A DNA stretch of 64,000 nt from Heloderma charlesbogerti (taxonomy: Eukaryota; Chordata; Lepidosauria; Squamata; Helodermatidae), in the NCBI GenBank assembly GCA_026122225.1, contig JANEZZ010000806.1, positions 186,001-250,000 of the forward strand. Direction: 5' to 3'. Below are positions 21,869 through 33,125 of the stretch, piece by piece (position 1 is the first letter of the stretch; each line of letters opens with the position of its first letter). Position numbers and translations under genes: made by a program. The notes beneath the pieces are model-generated. The model was not told the origin of the DNA. It did not search any database and saw only the letters and a program-made list of their open reading frames with translations.

Positions 21869-22924
21869 GGGCAGCATTGGGGCAAGGCTGCACTAAGGGA
21901 AAAACAGGAACGGAGGGTTGAGAAGGAAGGACAAGAGCAATATGCGAGGACTGGGTGGTGCAGTGCTTTTAGATTTCAGGAGGACATGACAGGAGAGAGA
22001 TACCATGGACTAATCTTGTGTGGGCCTGAATAGCGTCACGATGGCCTGCAAGCGTGGTGCCTTTCTTGGGCAGAGGCATTTGGGACAGACTGGAGAGGTG
22101 AAGGGTGAGGCTCCAGAAGGGAAGCCATTTACAGGAAAAGGAAGATCTGAGACATTCAGGCAGTCCCCCCCCCAACCCCCCCCCATTCATCTGCTTTCCC
22201 TTAAGAAATCAGAGCAACATGAGACAGAGCCTCACAGATATAAAGGAAAAAATGCTGGAAGACTTACTTCTTACTATTCTTAAAAGTTTAATTGCCAGTG
22301 CAAAATTGTTTCATGAAGTGGAAACTTACATCATCACCCACCAATTCTGCAAAATTGTGTAATTTTTTTCGCCAGCCAGAAACTATTTAGATGAGTGCAA
22401 GAAAAGCATCACTTTTCTTCTGGTTTTTACATGAATGGTCATAGCATTGTAAGCATAATATTCAACACAGTGAAGTTTACTGTGTATTAAAATGATCTAT
22501 TGTCAGGGTACATGGCTTATCTTGCTATCTTTCCTCCTTTTTGATTAGCACAATTTCCAAACAAGTCATGCGTCTCTTTCTTGTTTGTGCAATCTTCCCA
22601 TTATAGTCAGGATCATTTCTGCGGAATCCAGTCTCAATGATTTCAAAATAAAATAGAGTGAGGCTGCCATTTTAATCCCCCTGAAAACAATGACAAAGCT
22701 TTCATTCACCTTCCATATATGTAGACTGCGTGACTGCAAGACAATACAGGGAATAAAAATCCAGGGCTGGGAACAGAGGCACTCTCTTTACACCTCTCTT
22801 CCTCTCTGGCCAGTAGCACTGCTGTTCTGACTTTATGCTGTCTGCATCCTCATCCTTTTTGCTACCCTTTGTCAAAGACAGACCTAGCCTGTCTTTGGCT
22901 ATTCTGCTTTCCTTTCCTCTAGCC
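21869..22924. other. Intergenic stretch, no gene recognised
   Basis: A minus-strand frame at 22702-23085 and plus frames at 21833-22362 show no domain. A C-rich run lies near 22166-22184. Confidence 0.45.
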
Positions 22925-23112
22925 CAGGGGTGTCTAACTTCTTTCAGCCTGAGGGCCAAATTCAATTTCAGAGATGCTGTGGGGGGCCTCATTCTAGTGG
23001 TGGGCAGGGCTGAAGACAAAGGGGGTGGAGCCAGAGGCAAAAGGGGGCAGGGCCAAAATTCCAAAAATACCAACAACTTTAGCATATTTTAGCTGAAAGC
23101 TCTTACTGCGAT
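22925..23112. repeat. Second copy of the GGCCAAATTCA interspersed repeat
   Basis: Ordered matches to 12655-12835 as described there. This copy begins CAGGGGTGTCTAACTT, a hAT-like terminus (CAGGGGTG), suggesting a non-autonomous hAT, but no 8-bp duplication was verified. Confidence 0.65.
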
Positions 23113-23115
23113 TAA

Positions 23116-23221
23116 CTACCCCTTATGAGAAGCATCTCAACTTCTTCACACAGTGCATAGTTAAACTATGGAATTTGCTACTACAAGACATAGTGAAGGC
23201 CATCAATTTCAATGGCTTGAA
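23116..23221 (+). mobile_element. CR1 LINE fragment
   Basis: Encodes FFTQCIVKLWNLLLQDIVKA then INFNGLK, the same conserved block as in the CR1 at 3317-3880 (FLTQRIVKLWNSLPQDVVVA). About 100 bp survive. Confidence 0.7.
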
Positions 23222-23259
23222 ATAGTTGGCAGCCTCCAGAGTTGGAGGCTGCCAACTAT
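23222..23259. repeat. Perfect 17-bp stem hairpin
   Basis: ATAGTTGGCAGCCTCCA is followed by the 4-base loop GAGT and its exact reverse complement. Too short for a microRNA precursor and without a T run, so no RNA function is claimed. It directly abuts the CR1 fragment. Confidence 0.85.
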
Positions 23260-24029
23260 CCAATGGAGGACGGCCGGAGCACAGATGGCCAATTTTGGCT
23301 GTCTAGCCATGGCTTTGGGGAGGGAAGGAGGGCATGTGGTGCATTGGAAGCTGCGTAATGAAGCTTCCGCGGTCTTCCCTGTTCCCTGCCCCTGGGACCA
23401 TCCCCTTTTTGCCCGCCTATACACTTTGTTTCTGAGTGCGGAGACATAGCTGGTGTGGAGAGAACTGCACCAGCTACAAGGGGGTGGGGGCGGGGATGGG
23501 GAGTGTGGTTGCTGAGAACCGAGGTTGGAGCCCTGGCTCTGATCTTGGTTCCCAGAAACTGAAAAATCCTATGGCCCTGTAGACAGCGTCTAGTGGCTGT
23601 AGGATTGCTCCCTCCCAGATGAAATATCCAATTAAGTATTTTGGAACTATTTGAAGATCAAAGTAGGAACTGCACTCCAAATCCTTATGAATAATTCACA
23701 TTTTAGTAGGCCAGATGGAAATATAACAAAATCCAAAAGTTTACTAGTATATCTCAAGATGTTTAACAAATTACAATACTTCATTCTCTTCTCTACTAAA
23801 TTGGTTCCATTTGTGTTAATCAAACTAATTTAATCTGGTTCAAAGAAGCACAAGTTTATTTAATCTGGTCCATACCAGATTAATTCAGACTGATTTGATT
23901 AAAACACGATCAAACCAATTTGAATAGACTTGACCAGACTGAACCTGGATAAACCACTTAAATGTGTTGGGGCCAAATTCAACCAGTTTGAGCAATGGCT
24001 TGAAGCATGAACAGATGCTGCCATTTAAA

Positions 24030-24176
24030 GACAGACCATTGATCCATCTAGCTCATTATTGTCTATACTGATTTTCAAGCAGTGGTCTTTCCCAGCCCTA
24101 CCTGGAGATGCTGGGGATTGAACCTGGGACCTTTTGCATACAAAACATATGCTATACCACTGAACTATATCTCTTG
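24030..24176 (-). mobile_element. tRNA-derived SINE
   Basis: On the minus strand an A-box-like TATAGTTCAGTGGTATAGC precedes a B-box-like GGTTCAATCCC by about 40 bp, and the body continues through GCATCTCCAGGTAGGGCTGG toward a truncated 3' end. A typical squamate tRNA-related SINE. The head is intact and the tail is missing or replaced. Confidence 0.8.
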
Positions 24177-24235
24177 CCTCTCGTGTTACTTTTCATATGG
24201 TAGAAAAGGCTGTCTATCTGCCCACCTTATCTAAG

Positions 24236-24347
24236 AGGTGGGCAGAAGGTGGATCTCCAGCTGTTTTGGACTTCATCTCCTAATGGTGAGGAATGCTGGG
24301 AGCTGACGTCTAAAACATCTGGAGATCTGCCTCCTGCCCACCCATCT
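24236..24347. mobile_element. Foldback MITE, GGTGGGCAGAAGG type
   Basis: GAGGTGGGCAGAAGGTGGAT and its inverse ATCTGCCTCCTGCCCACC enclose CCAGCTGTTTTGGACTTCA and its inverse. Same family as 15638-15773. Confidence 0.78.
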
Positions 24348-26884
24348 CTATTAGTATTTTACATCAATTACAAGTCTGAAACATGTATAAACCTTAATGC
24401 ATACCAGTCAAACAATATTAGGTATGGAGACAATGAGCTTTCCTTACCTATATGACATCTGTGCTGGATGCATTATTAGTTAAGCTTAGATGTACTATTT
24501 GAAGGAATTTTCCATTCCATCACTCTGGCTTATATCTGAGTTCCAGCTCCCGAGGTGAAAGCTCAACCGAATGAAGCAATGCCTCAATCCAACCTCCACC
24601 CAAAACGCTAATTATTCAGGTTCAAAAGATTTCCTTTGCAGACCTTGTTCCACCCATTTAACAAGCAAGGCCTGAACACTTGAGATGACACAACCATTTC
24701 CTGCATTTAAGGGAAGAGAGCAGCTATGAACAGCGCTTAATCCCAAATGGCATGATTTGCTTGAAAAGAGACCTCACCTCACCACGAACTCTCGCTAACA
24801 GTTTCTTCAGTCATTATAAAATGATAGGATGGCCCGAGATTGCTTAGGCCACTGAGAATTGGTTATAAATCCTCCCTTGGTTTAACAAGAGAGTTGTCCT
24901 ACCTTTGCATTTGTTTTCGTAACCTAGAGAAACAGACTGTATTTTCAGCATTTGAAGAAGTCATATAGCACCACCTGCATGTTTCCAGAATCTGTCTGTA
25001 TCTGTGGTATGTAAATATGCCATTGTCTTTTGTTGTCATAATAAACTCGACGTGTCTTAGGCCTCTCCTACAAGAGACACCATTTTGTATTCCCTGCCTT
25101 GGCATGTTGGGTATACAGTGCACAGACATTAAGAGCCCAGAGCAATTTACCAGCTTATCTTTGGTTGCTCATTTGTGGCCTAAAACAGGGGAGGGTGGGG
25201 ACAACCACTTGAAATACTGCCTGATCTGCACCAGGGTGGGGCAACTGGTGGCAGAACTGCCATCAGACGGGGCTCGAGTAGGAAGGGAGAGCGTCTGTGG
25301 CACTATCCAAGGGCCCATGGAAGCCTGCTGCCAGCCCTGCTTACTTGCTAAAGGCACAAAATGTGTAGATTGTATTAGCCTGCTCAGATGTTAACGGAGA
25401 CGCATCACCCGTACCATTTATTTTTATGGGAATAGCCACATCCTAGGAAATAGCCATCAATGGCCATTGCACCTGGCTGCCTCAGATGGAGAGGTAAGAC
25501 AACGAGAGCCTCTCCATTAGCCTGGTGGGAGCAGCTGCCATCTTGCTCCTCCCCTGACAGAACTGCCTCCATCCTGCAGCCAGTACCTGGTCAGTATGTA
25601 ATTTAAGCTCCATTCACCCATTCACTTGGGTATGGATGAATAGATGGAGGGGTTGATCGTGGTCACACACATTCAAGTATACTATTTGTGTGAAGCCTGT
25701 GTGTGCATATCTGAATGCGTGTAGGCTCCTGTGGGCACAATCTGTGATTTGCTGGAAAAAGAAGGGTACCCAGTCCCACATGCAGGAGCCTATGCATGTT
25801 TGGATGTGCGTGTAAGACTCTGTGAAAATGGTACAGATGAATAAACAGAGACTGGGGGCAGAGCGAGGAGGCATAAACTTGCTCAGTTCCCCAGGTTCTC
25901 ACAGTTGTATTCAAGTGATTGGTTTCATTGTACAATTATATATTTCACTACATTTCATTGGGTATATGAATTTGTTGATGTGATTTTCATTTGTTTCGTT
26001 TGTTGCATCTGTTAGATTATAGGCCCCTTTTTTTGGCAGAGACTTGTCTTCCCTAGTCTTTTTACAGCACATAGGAGTATTTAAGTGAACTAATAACAGC
26101 AGCAGTCACAGGGGGGATGCTGTGATTTTCTGTGGCAAAAATGGGTATCAGGGACTAAAATGCACATCTTTCAGATTGCATCTGTTCCCAGTCCAGGAAA
26201 ATGCATTTATACAAGATCATATATTAAACCTTCACATTTTCTAGAGAGCATAATGTTTTTTATTAGACTGGTTGTTTTCCCACATTACACAACACATAAG
26301 CCTTATGCATAATATTTACATAGCATGTTAGTGGTAACAGGAAGTCTTCTTAACAGCCTTAGATATGGTTGTCTCATTCTCAATGGTGCCTCAAATGAAA
26401 AGAGAAAGAAAGCAATGGGGGGGGGGGCTACAAGGGTGGCATGGGCTGCCATAAGATCCCTGGGGTGTCTTAGGGCTGCCCACAGGGAGGAAATAGCAAA
26501 GAAGCTGCCTTAATTCTCCTCACACCAGTTATAACTGAATACTGTTTAATGGGCCATTTAATGGGCAAAATGTCATCTTCATAAGTGTGGCAGTTCACAC
26601 ATCATGGGATCTTTATATGAACCCCCACATGTGTTCAGTGAATGCAGCACCAACACAACTGCTGGCCATGGCCTCTGGCAGTCACATGGGCATTAGTGAG
26701 AACGGGACCCTACGAGCATACAGGACTCCTCTGCCTGATCAGGGACCCAGATTGGCTAGGAGGTGTGATGCTGTTCCACACCCTCATGTGTTCAGTGTGA
26801 AGATCCCAAAAGTCAGGTTGAAAACAGATAAATTAGCTCAAATGCGTGCTAGGGGAACTTTTCCCTACTGTAGCCCTGGCAGCA
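24348..26884. other. Intergenic stretch, no gene recognised
   Basis: About 2.5 kb without a named repeat. The 125-codon frame at 25017-25394 and the overlapping minus frames at 25614-25935 have no domain. An imperfect foldback spans about 25690-25800 (GTAGGCTCCTGTGGG against CCACATGCAGGAGCC). Confidence 0.45.
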
Positions 26885-26985
26885 TAGGAAGCTGCCTCAT
26901 ACTGGGTCAGACCACTGGTCCCTCTGGCAGTAGCTCTCCAGGGTTTCAGGAAGGTTTTCAGCCTTCCTTGCCTGCCTTATGACTC
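26885..26985. repeat. SINE or LINE tail fragment
   Basis: AGGAAGCTGCCTCATACTGG, GTCAGACCACTGGTCC and CTCTCCAGGGTTTCAGG are the stock phrases of a common squamate SINE/CR1 tail. The polymerase III head is absent here. Confidence 0.55.
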
Positions 26986-27010
26986 TCCAGTAGACCTGGC
27001 CCAGAAAACT

Positions 27011-27234
27011 GGGGGCGTGTTTCCACACTACCGTCTTCACTTGGTTTTCAACTTTGTTGCGATGTTTCCCCAGTCGCATCTTCCCCTTTTCCAGTTTCCG
27101 CAGTGCTTAATGTGAATGTCCCGGCTTATCATCACTGTAGCCTGGGGCTCTGTGCTGTTTCCACTGAGCTCTAATCAAATTATTTTCTTGATGGCTGGGT
27201 GGAGTCTGGGTGGAGTCTGGGTTGGGACTGATTA
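27011..27234. repeat. Duplicated 220-bp repeat, copy 1
   Basis: Shares, in order, GTGTTTCCAC, GTTGCGATGTTTCCCC, TCGCATCTTC, CCTGGGGCTCTGTGCTGTTT, CCACTGAGCTCTAAT and TTTCTTGATGGCTGGGTG with 27501-27714. Both are in the same orientation, with starts about 490 bp apart. GGTGGAGTCTG is doubled here. Confidence 0.8.
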
Positions 27235-27500
27235 CCAAATGGAGATCAACTGATTCACTACGGCTAGAACGCCAAGTAGGCAGCTCTCTTAAGTTTCCCT
27301 CTTTAGGCTCATGCAATTAGCCTCTGTAAGCGTCATTTGGTTGAATAGAAATAAAGCCTTGGAAAAGAGACCTATCGTCTGTGTGTTGATTCTGGCTACT
27401 TGAGGATTTCAGAAGGCAGCAAGGGCACTCCTGACAGGTCCCTGACTCTCCTCCCTCATCACTCTGGAGTATAGGTGGGGGTAGACCAGGTGAGAGACTC

Positions 27501-27714
27501 AGGGTGTGTTTCCACGCTATCGGCTTCACTTTGCAAATTTGTTGCGATGTTTCCCCAATCGCATCTTCTCCTTTTCCTGTTTCCACAGCCCTGAAAGACC
27601 TGGCTTGGCATTGCTGCAGCCTGGGGCTCTGTGCTGTTTCCACTGAGCTCTAATTGAATCATTTTCTTGATGGCTGGGTGAAGTCTGAGTGGAGTCTGGG
27701 TTGGGACTGATTGC
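27501..27714. repeat. Duplicated 220-bp repeat, copy 2
   Basis: Partner of 27011-27234, about 85 percent similar by eye. The intervening 270 bp are not shared, so this is either two insertions of one family or an old segmental duplication with later change. Mixed frames on the minus strand across both copies produce similar peptides only because the DNA is duplicated. Confidence 0.8.
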
Positions 27715-28364
27715 CTCATCAGTGTTCCCGCCTCCTTGGCCATGTTTCCAGGACAATAGAAGGAGAAGCTAATGGAAGGGTATGTTGTTTTTTTAAAAAA
27801 GGAATCAGCTTTGCTGTGAAGAGAGGCTTTCCCCCTCTCCCCCCCTTTTCTCCTTTCCCCTGAAAGTCCAGATGCACCTGCATTTCAAGAGCAAGCCTCA
27901 CTGAGCACAATGGAAGTTACTTCTGAGAAGACATACATATGCTTGTGCTGGCAACTCAAGATTTAAAATCTCGAGTTCTTTCCATCCTGAATATGAAGAA
28001 GATTGCAAATTTTTTATAAATTCTTATAAAAAACTGAATGGAAACAAAATTCTCACCCATCCCTACTGAGTGAGTACTAGACATGCCTAGGAATGCACTG
28101 TTAAAGGGCAAGAGAATGATTACTCCCGCTTCCTTAAGTTCAGTCCTAACACCAGAGAAGGAGACGATGGTCCAAGGGTTGCAAGGAGGGACACTTCGAC
28201 AGGAACTCAAAAACCTGTGGGAGGGGAGGAGAGGCATAGGAAGGGGGGGACAACACTGCAAGGAGGCTTGTGGGGAAAAGGGAATTCTCTGGAGAGCAAG
28301 CACAAACTCAGGGGAGGGGAGTGAGGGGCTCCTGGAACACTCAGGCTATTCTGGAGACTCACAG
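27715..28364. other. Intergenic stretch with a hAT-like 3' end
   Basis: CTCACCCATCCCTACTGAG near 28052-28070 is a hAT right terminus like that at 1910-1923, but no left end was found. Otherwise unassigned. Confidence 0.4.
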
Positions 28365-28450
28365 AAGAACCCTACACATTTTTACTCAGAAGTAAATCCC
28401 ATTGACTTCAATGTGGCTTATTCCCAGGGAAGTGGGTATAAGATTGCAGC
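28365..28450. mobile_element. Foldback MITE, AGTAAATCCCA type
   Basis: TTTACTCAGAAGTAAATCCC and its inverse return around TTGACTTCAA, with TAAGATTGCAGC at the right end. Same family as 16428-16507. Confidence 0.68.
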
Positions 28451-28965
28451 TTCAGGGAACTTCTGATGTTCCAAGCCAGTTATGGGTTTGGGTGCTGAAA
28501 GGCTTATAAAACAATTGGATGGTCCAGGAAGGGTGCTTTCCAGGAAAACGAGTGAGTGCCTTGTTCCTGTTTACCTGATTGCAGAATGGGATGTAGAGTC
28601 ATTCGTGTATAACAACCACTGCTTCTCAGGGCTTTCAACAGCTAATTTGGGAGGGTGGCAAAGTGAGGCATTGATTAGACTAGAATGAGAGGAAGGGTTG
28701 GCATTATTGATTGCAGGAGGTCCCACGCTAACTGAATAGTAGGTCACTTTCTAGTCTGTGTCAATAGAGGGTTATGGCAGGGAACATAAAGCTTCGTTTG
28801 CCCTGTACGTTCTAAACAAAAAGGAAAATGGGTTGAGCCATGGTGCTCTGTGAGGGGACCCTTGCTCCCCAGCAACGCACACTTCTATGGATTTCCATGC
28901 AGTTTCAGGAGTGTGCTTAATGCTGGATTTGGGCTGGAGGATACAGCCGATTGCCATACGATAAT

Positions 28966-29078
28966 GCAGGGGTGTAGTCCTCCAGATGTTGCTGGACTGC
29001 AACTCCCAACAGCCCTAGCCAATGGTGAGGGATGCTGGGAATTGCAGTCCAACAACATCTGGAGAGCCACACGTTCCC
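28966..29078. mobile_element. Foldback MITE, CCAGATGTTGCTGGACT type
   Basis: CTCCAGATGTTGCTGGACTG then CAACTCCCAACAGCCC returns as GGGATGCTGGGAATTGC and AGTCCAACAACATCTGGAG. The left end GCAGGGGTGTAG is hAT-like. Confidence 0.78.
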
Positions 29079-29611
29079 CTTCCCTGTGGTAAAGTGTCTT
29101 CTGTGTGCTTAGTGGTTCTCTGTTTTCAGCCACAGAAGCCACACTAGGAGGAAGGAGCTTGTGTTTTCCCTGTCAGTTACCCATGGTTTACTAACTGTGA
29201 GATTGCATGCATCGCAGGACAGCAGAAAAGAACCAATTTAGGGACCCGTATGCATTCAAAGCCGCTGTAGCAAGCATAGCAAATATTTTTGTTCTGTCTT
29301 CTTAATCGGTACTATCTTAGAGCAAAGTATATATATCTGATTATATCATGGGAAATTGAAGGTCGTGTCAAGCCGAGTGCTAAAAGTAGATACATAAGAG
29401 GAAACAGATTTCCCTACATTTATTTTTAAAGTATCCTGTAAGAAAAAAAATGCATGTGTACTTTCAAGCCACTCATAATAAGATCAGGAAGTAAAAATAT
29501 GAAACGCTTATCTGGTATTTTTCTGTGCATCAAGTCTCTCCGGGGAACTGCTCATCTCACCCAGAAGCGGTTCACATATGCCAAGCGACTGTGGATGAGG
29601 GGTTTCATGTG
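29079..29611. other. Intergenic stretch, no gene recognised
   Basis: Nothing nameable. Confidence 0.4.
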
Positions 29612-29757
29612 TTAAATATTATATTAAATATTATATTACAATTTAATTAGTCAATTATTTGTAATAAATATATTTTAATGTTGCCGTTAAAATTATTATG
29701 CATAGTATTCATTATTAAATGTAATAAATTTATTAATGTAATAAAATATTACATTTC
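29612..29757. repeat. AT-rich quasi-repetitive block
   Basis: Interleaved AATATTATATT, TAATAAAT and ATTTATTA strings with many small dyads. No regular period. Confidence 0.7.
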
Positions 29758-30071
29758 ACTCCAATATGCAAACCAACTAGGCAGACCACAACTGGGAAGG
29801 TGGATAAAGTCGCGGTGAAACTAACACATTAAATTAATCCTACCTAGAATGTGTTATGCGCTGAGGCGATTACCAAGGACACATTTTTAAATGTTGTTTT
29901 AAGATGACAAACAGTTGCAGGGATTATTTGCCCCACGGCCCCCACCCCACTCAGAAAATCAATTTGCTGTTGCACAGAAATGTTAGGCAACTCAGAATCT
30001 ACTAGAATTTCTGAAAGAAATACATTCTTCTGAAAGAAAGGGCAATGACCACAAGGGATGCTCTTGTGTAT

Positions 30072-30175
30072 ATACCAGCCTTCCTCAACTGGCACCCTCC
30101 AGATGTGTTGGATTACAACTGTAGTCCAACACATCTGGAGAACACCAGGTTGGAGAAAGCTGGTAGGCAGGCTGG
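30072..30175. mobile_element. Foldback MITE, internally deleted
   Basis: CCAGCCTTCCTCAACTGGCA, then CCTCCAGATGTGTTGGATTA, meets its inverse TAGTCCAACACATCTGGAG almost without a loop. The outer ends are CCAGCCTTCC and GGAGAAAGCTGG. Confidence 0.75.
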
Positions 30176-30576
30176 TATATGCAGTATTTTCAGAAAGGAC
30201 ACATGGTGTGGCCACAGAATAACTTTTTGTAATGACACTGCCTGAGCCAAAGTGAATATATGTGTCTGTGTCTGTGTGTGTGTGTATTCTGATTTGCCTC
30301 TTTTGAAACTTAACTCCACCCTTCCCACATATAATGTCCCCTTCTTCCCACTGCCTTCTGTAGCCTTCCTCTCTAACGATTTTGGCTGAGCAACTTAAGG
30401 GAGAAGACAAGCCCTTTCCAGATGTTTTATGTGTGCATAAAGAATATGTATGGGCGCCCTTGGCAAACACTGCCCTGATGTATGTACTTCTTTGTACAGT
30501 TTGAAAAGACTGCCATACAGCTGTACGCATGGGGTCTTTTTCAGGCAGTACACTGAATGGTGTGCATGCACTAGTG

Positions 30577-30712
30577 CAGGGGTGGGCAGAAAGTAGATCG
30601 CCAGACGTTTTGGATTTCAGCTCCCAGAAGTGCCTGCAAGCATGGCTAATGGTCAGGAATGCTGGGAAGTGAAGTCCGAAAAAGCTGGAGATCTACTTTC
30701 TGCCCAGCCCTG
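30577..30712. mobile_element. hAT-type foldback MITE with TSD
   Basis: Begins CAGGGGTGGGCAGAAAGTAG and ends CTACTTTCTGCCCAGCCCTG, nearly perfect terminal inverted repeats of the hAT CAGGGGTGG type. The flanking octamers CACTAGTG (30569-30576) and CACTAGAA (30713-30720) agree at 6 of 8 positions. The interior continues the stem with CCAGACGTTTTGGATTTCA. This copy links the GGTGGGCAG foldback family to hAT. Confidence 0.78.
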
Positions 30713-30720
30713 CACTAGAA

Positions 30721-32165
30721 ACAAGAGTTGCCCCCCATGTGTTCACTCTACATGCATAATATTACTGGAGGCACAGTTGTGCATCCAATAGATAAGGTGA
30801 ACAGTCAAAAAAAGGATCCCTCCATGTTAAATTAAAATCAGGGGGGGAGGTTATCCTAACCTTAATAACATTGAAAGAGTTTCACCAATCTTCCTGAAAA
30901 TCACTTGTGCCCGACAGAAATGTCTATTTTACATAAGTGGAAACTTTCAGGAAGATTGCTTAAAGATTGAAGGAGAAAGGGAAGTCAACAGAAAAAATAA
31001 AATAAATACTCAGTCATGTAGTTTTGGCCCTGAAAACATGTGTTGGCAACCGTTTGTGTCCATCATTTGCCAAAGAGCTGGAAGCTATATATGAAAACCA
31101 TATATGTTTTCCTATTCCCTTTCTATTGTAGTTGGTAGAATGGAATTTCTTTGTTAAAAATCCAGTTTACTTATTTTTAAGATAATTTTTATTGGTATAA
31201 TGAATCCCTATGAGATGTCATAATGTGGCACTTGGAATGTTGAAGGTGGGTCTCTATTGCCATGTAGAGAAAAAGCAGCAGCAGCAGCTAACTGAGTTTC
31301 TGGGTCCTCTGTGTGTGTGTGTGTGTGTGTTTGTATACAGGCAAGCATCTCCTCAACGTGACCAGACCCCACTGCTTCTGTTTACTGGTCTGTACTCCCA
31401 GCTGTTTCCCTTCTTCCTCTGCTCCCCCCATTCCCCTTAATCGTTTGTGTTACTAAGGTCCCTTTCTGGACTCAAGTGCCGGGAACAGAGGCCTGAGAAG
31501 GAAGCTATGGCATGGAATAGCAGTGAAACTTTGCTTCATAAGCAGGCCTGTCTTTCCTTGGGGGCAGAAGGTTTTGCTGCCTGGAGTTTGAGAAGGAGGC
31601 AATTGTGCTGACAAAGCAGCGGCCAAGCCGTTGAACAATGGACCAGTATGAGAAAAGGTTATGTAATGTTAGTTACTTCCTGCAGCTAGCAGCTCCTACC
31701 CTGATAAGGCCTAGAGTACCATCAGCTACCTAAAACAAGGAGAAACTGTCCCTTCAGGTTTCTGGCCCCCAAGTGTCATTTGGAATCAAATTTTCTAGTT
31801 AGCAACTACAGAAAAGAGCTAATCAAAAGGCAGAAAACTGAGGGCTGTTAGGGGATTAAGAGCACCCTGTGAAAAAGAGAACACCTACATTTGTTCCAAC
31901 CTGGCTTGCTTGATTTTTACCAGTTGCTTAACTCTGAACTTCATTAGCAGATTTTGTTTTGTTCTGAGAGCTTCTTTGGTTCTTACCTCCCTTTTGGGAG
32001 AAGAAGAATCCTCTTTTCTGTTTTTGAACTTGCTTTCTGTTGGCTTTGAGACTATTCTGGGCTATGTTTCCCCAAGCCAGTTTCTCAGTTGCTTTATAAG
32101 GCAATACAGGACCAGGACAATGTGGAGCATCTTTGCTGGTCCCAGGCACTCCATCCTCCCAATCT
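30721..32165. other. Intergenic stretch, no gene recognised
   Basis: Contains a GCA patch near 31275 and a GT microsatellite at 31310-31331. A short dyad of AATCTTCCTGAAA and TTTCAGGAAGATT spans about 30887-30957. No coding evidence. Confidence 0.45.
31310..31331. repeat. (GT)n microsatellite
   Basis: Eleven GT units. The mirror copy at 41520-41541 has the same count. Confidence 0.93.
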
Positions 32166-32910
32166 TAGGGATGTCAGAGAATTCTGCGATGGATCTCGGT
32201 GAGGCCAAATGCCAGTGCATTCGGCCCCCCAAAATCCATTGCGGAACGAAGCCCTCGTCCCCCCAACCCATGAAAGGTGCACGGGATGAAGTCCCCGCCG
32301 CCCCCACCCCACGAAATGCACGCGAAAAGGAGCGCTTACCTGCTCCCATCCGCGCTGCTTTGCAAATGGCAGCCGTCCTGTGGCCGCCATTCGCTTCCTC
32401 CTCTTCATAGCCGTGATAGGGTTTGTAAATACTTACGTAGCCTATCACGGCTAACGCAGGGACGCCATTTGCATCTCTGCGGAGGCCGTGATAGGATATG
32501 TAAGTATTTACGTAGCGTATCATGGCAGGGGGGGGAACCCAGCATACGCAAATGGCAGCGGCTACCGCCATTTGCGTACGCCGGGGTTTCCCCCCTGCCG
32601 TGATAGGCTACGTAAGTATTTATGTAGCCTATCACAGTTCAATACAGGGACGCAAATGGCAGCAGCTACGACAGTTGCCATTTGCGTCCCTGCAGGGCTG
32701 CCCAGCGGCCGGATGTCCGGCTGTGGGCGGGGTGGAGCTGGTCGGTGGCTCCGTGGCTTGGCCACGGAGTGGAGCTGGCCAGGCAGGATTCCAGGGGGAG
32801 GGACGGAGTGCCTCCCCCCGCATTGAGGATTCCGGGGGGAGGGACGGAGCGCCTCCCCCCCACCATGGATGCCCCTGCGCGGAGCCAGGTAAGGGATTCA
32901 TACATCCCTA
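32166..32910. mobile_element. hAT-type hairpin-array element, exact TSD (copy H1)
   Basis: One end reads TAGGGATGTCAGAGAATTC and the other GGATTCATACATCCCTA, with an exact 8-bp duplication CCCAATCT (32158-32165 and 32911-32918). It carries a subterminal GGCCAAATGCC/GCATTCGGCC hairpin and three GATAGG-type hairpins at 32409-32452, 32485-32526 and 32599-32637. These alternate with CAAATGG-type hairpins at 32362-32394, 32544-32579 and 32645-32692. The far end has GCTCC-rich repeats (GGGGGGAGGGACGGAGCGCC). Open frames of 100 to 169 codons on both strands arise from the palindromes and are not genes. No transposase is present. It lies in the opposite orientation to 33126 and 34140. Confidence 0.88.
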
Positions 32911-33125
32911 CCCAATCTGGATTTGGGACTGAAAGACCTAGGAAAAGTGTGGGTGCATGGAGGGTAAATTGTAAGCAGCAAGCACAGTTTGCCTGATCAT
33001 GGGGCACAACAGATAAGGCATCAGCCTTAGCTTCCAATTTCCTGGCTTTGTGGAGTTTGGACTAACATGAGATAGCTTTATTGTCTGGTCTTTTAAACCG
33101 GCAGGGTTTTTGATGACTGAATATC

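Noticed and set aside
23222..23259. MicroRNA precursor or terminator hairpin
   Set aside because: The 17-bp stem with a 4-base loop is too short for a microRNA precursor and has no T run. No supporting context.
24030..24176. Functional tRNA gene on the minus strand
   Set aside because: The B box is good, but the sequence continues into a SINE body and lacks a paired acceptor stem.
29844..30530. 228-codon minus-strand open frame
   Set aside because: The longest single frame per arm, but it has no recognisable domain, crosses a foldback MITE (30072-30175) and a TG repeat, and shows no gene context.
32062..32571. 169- and 166-codon frames around H1
   Set aside because: They run across a hAT end and its hairpins on both strands; repeated peptides such as CDRLRKYLRSLS are just the GATAGG hairpin translated.
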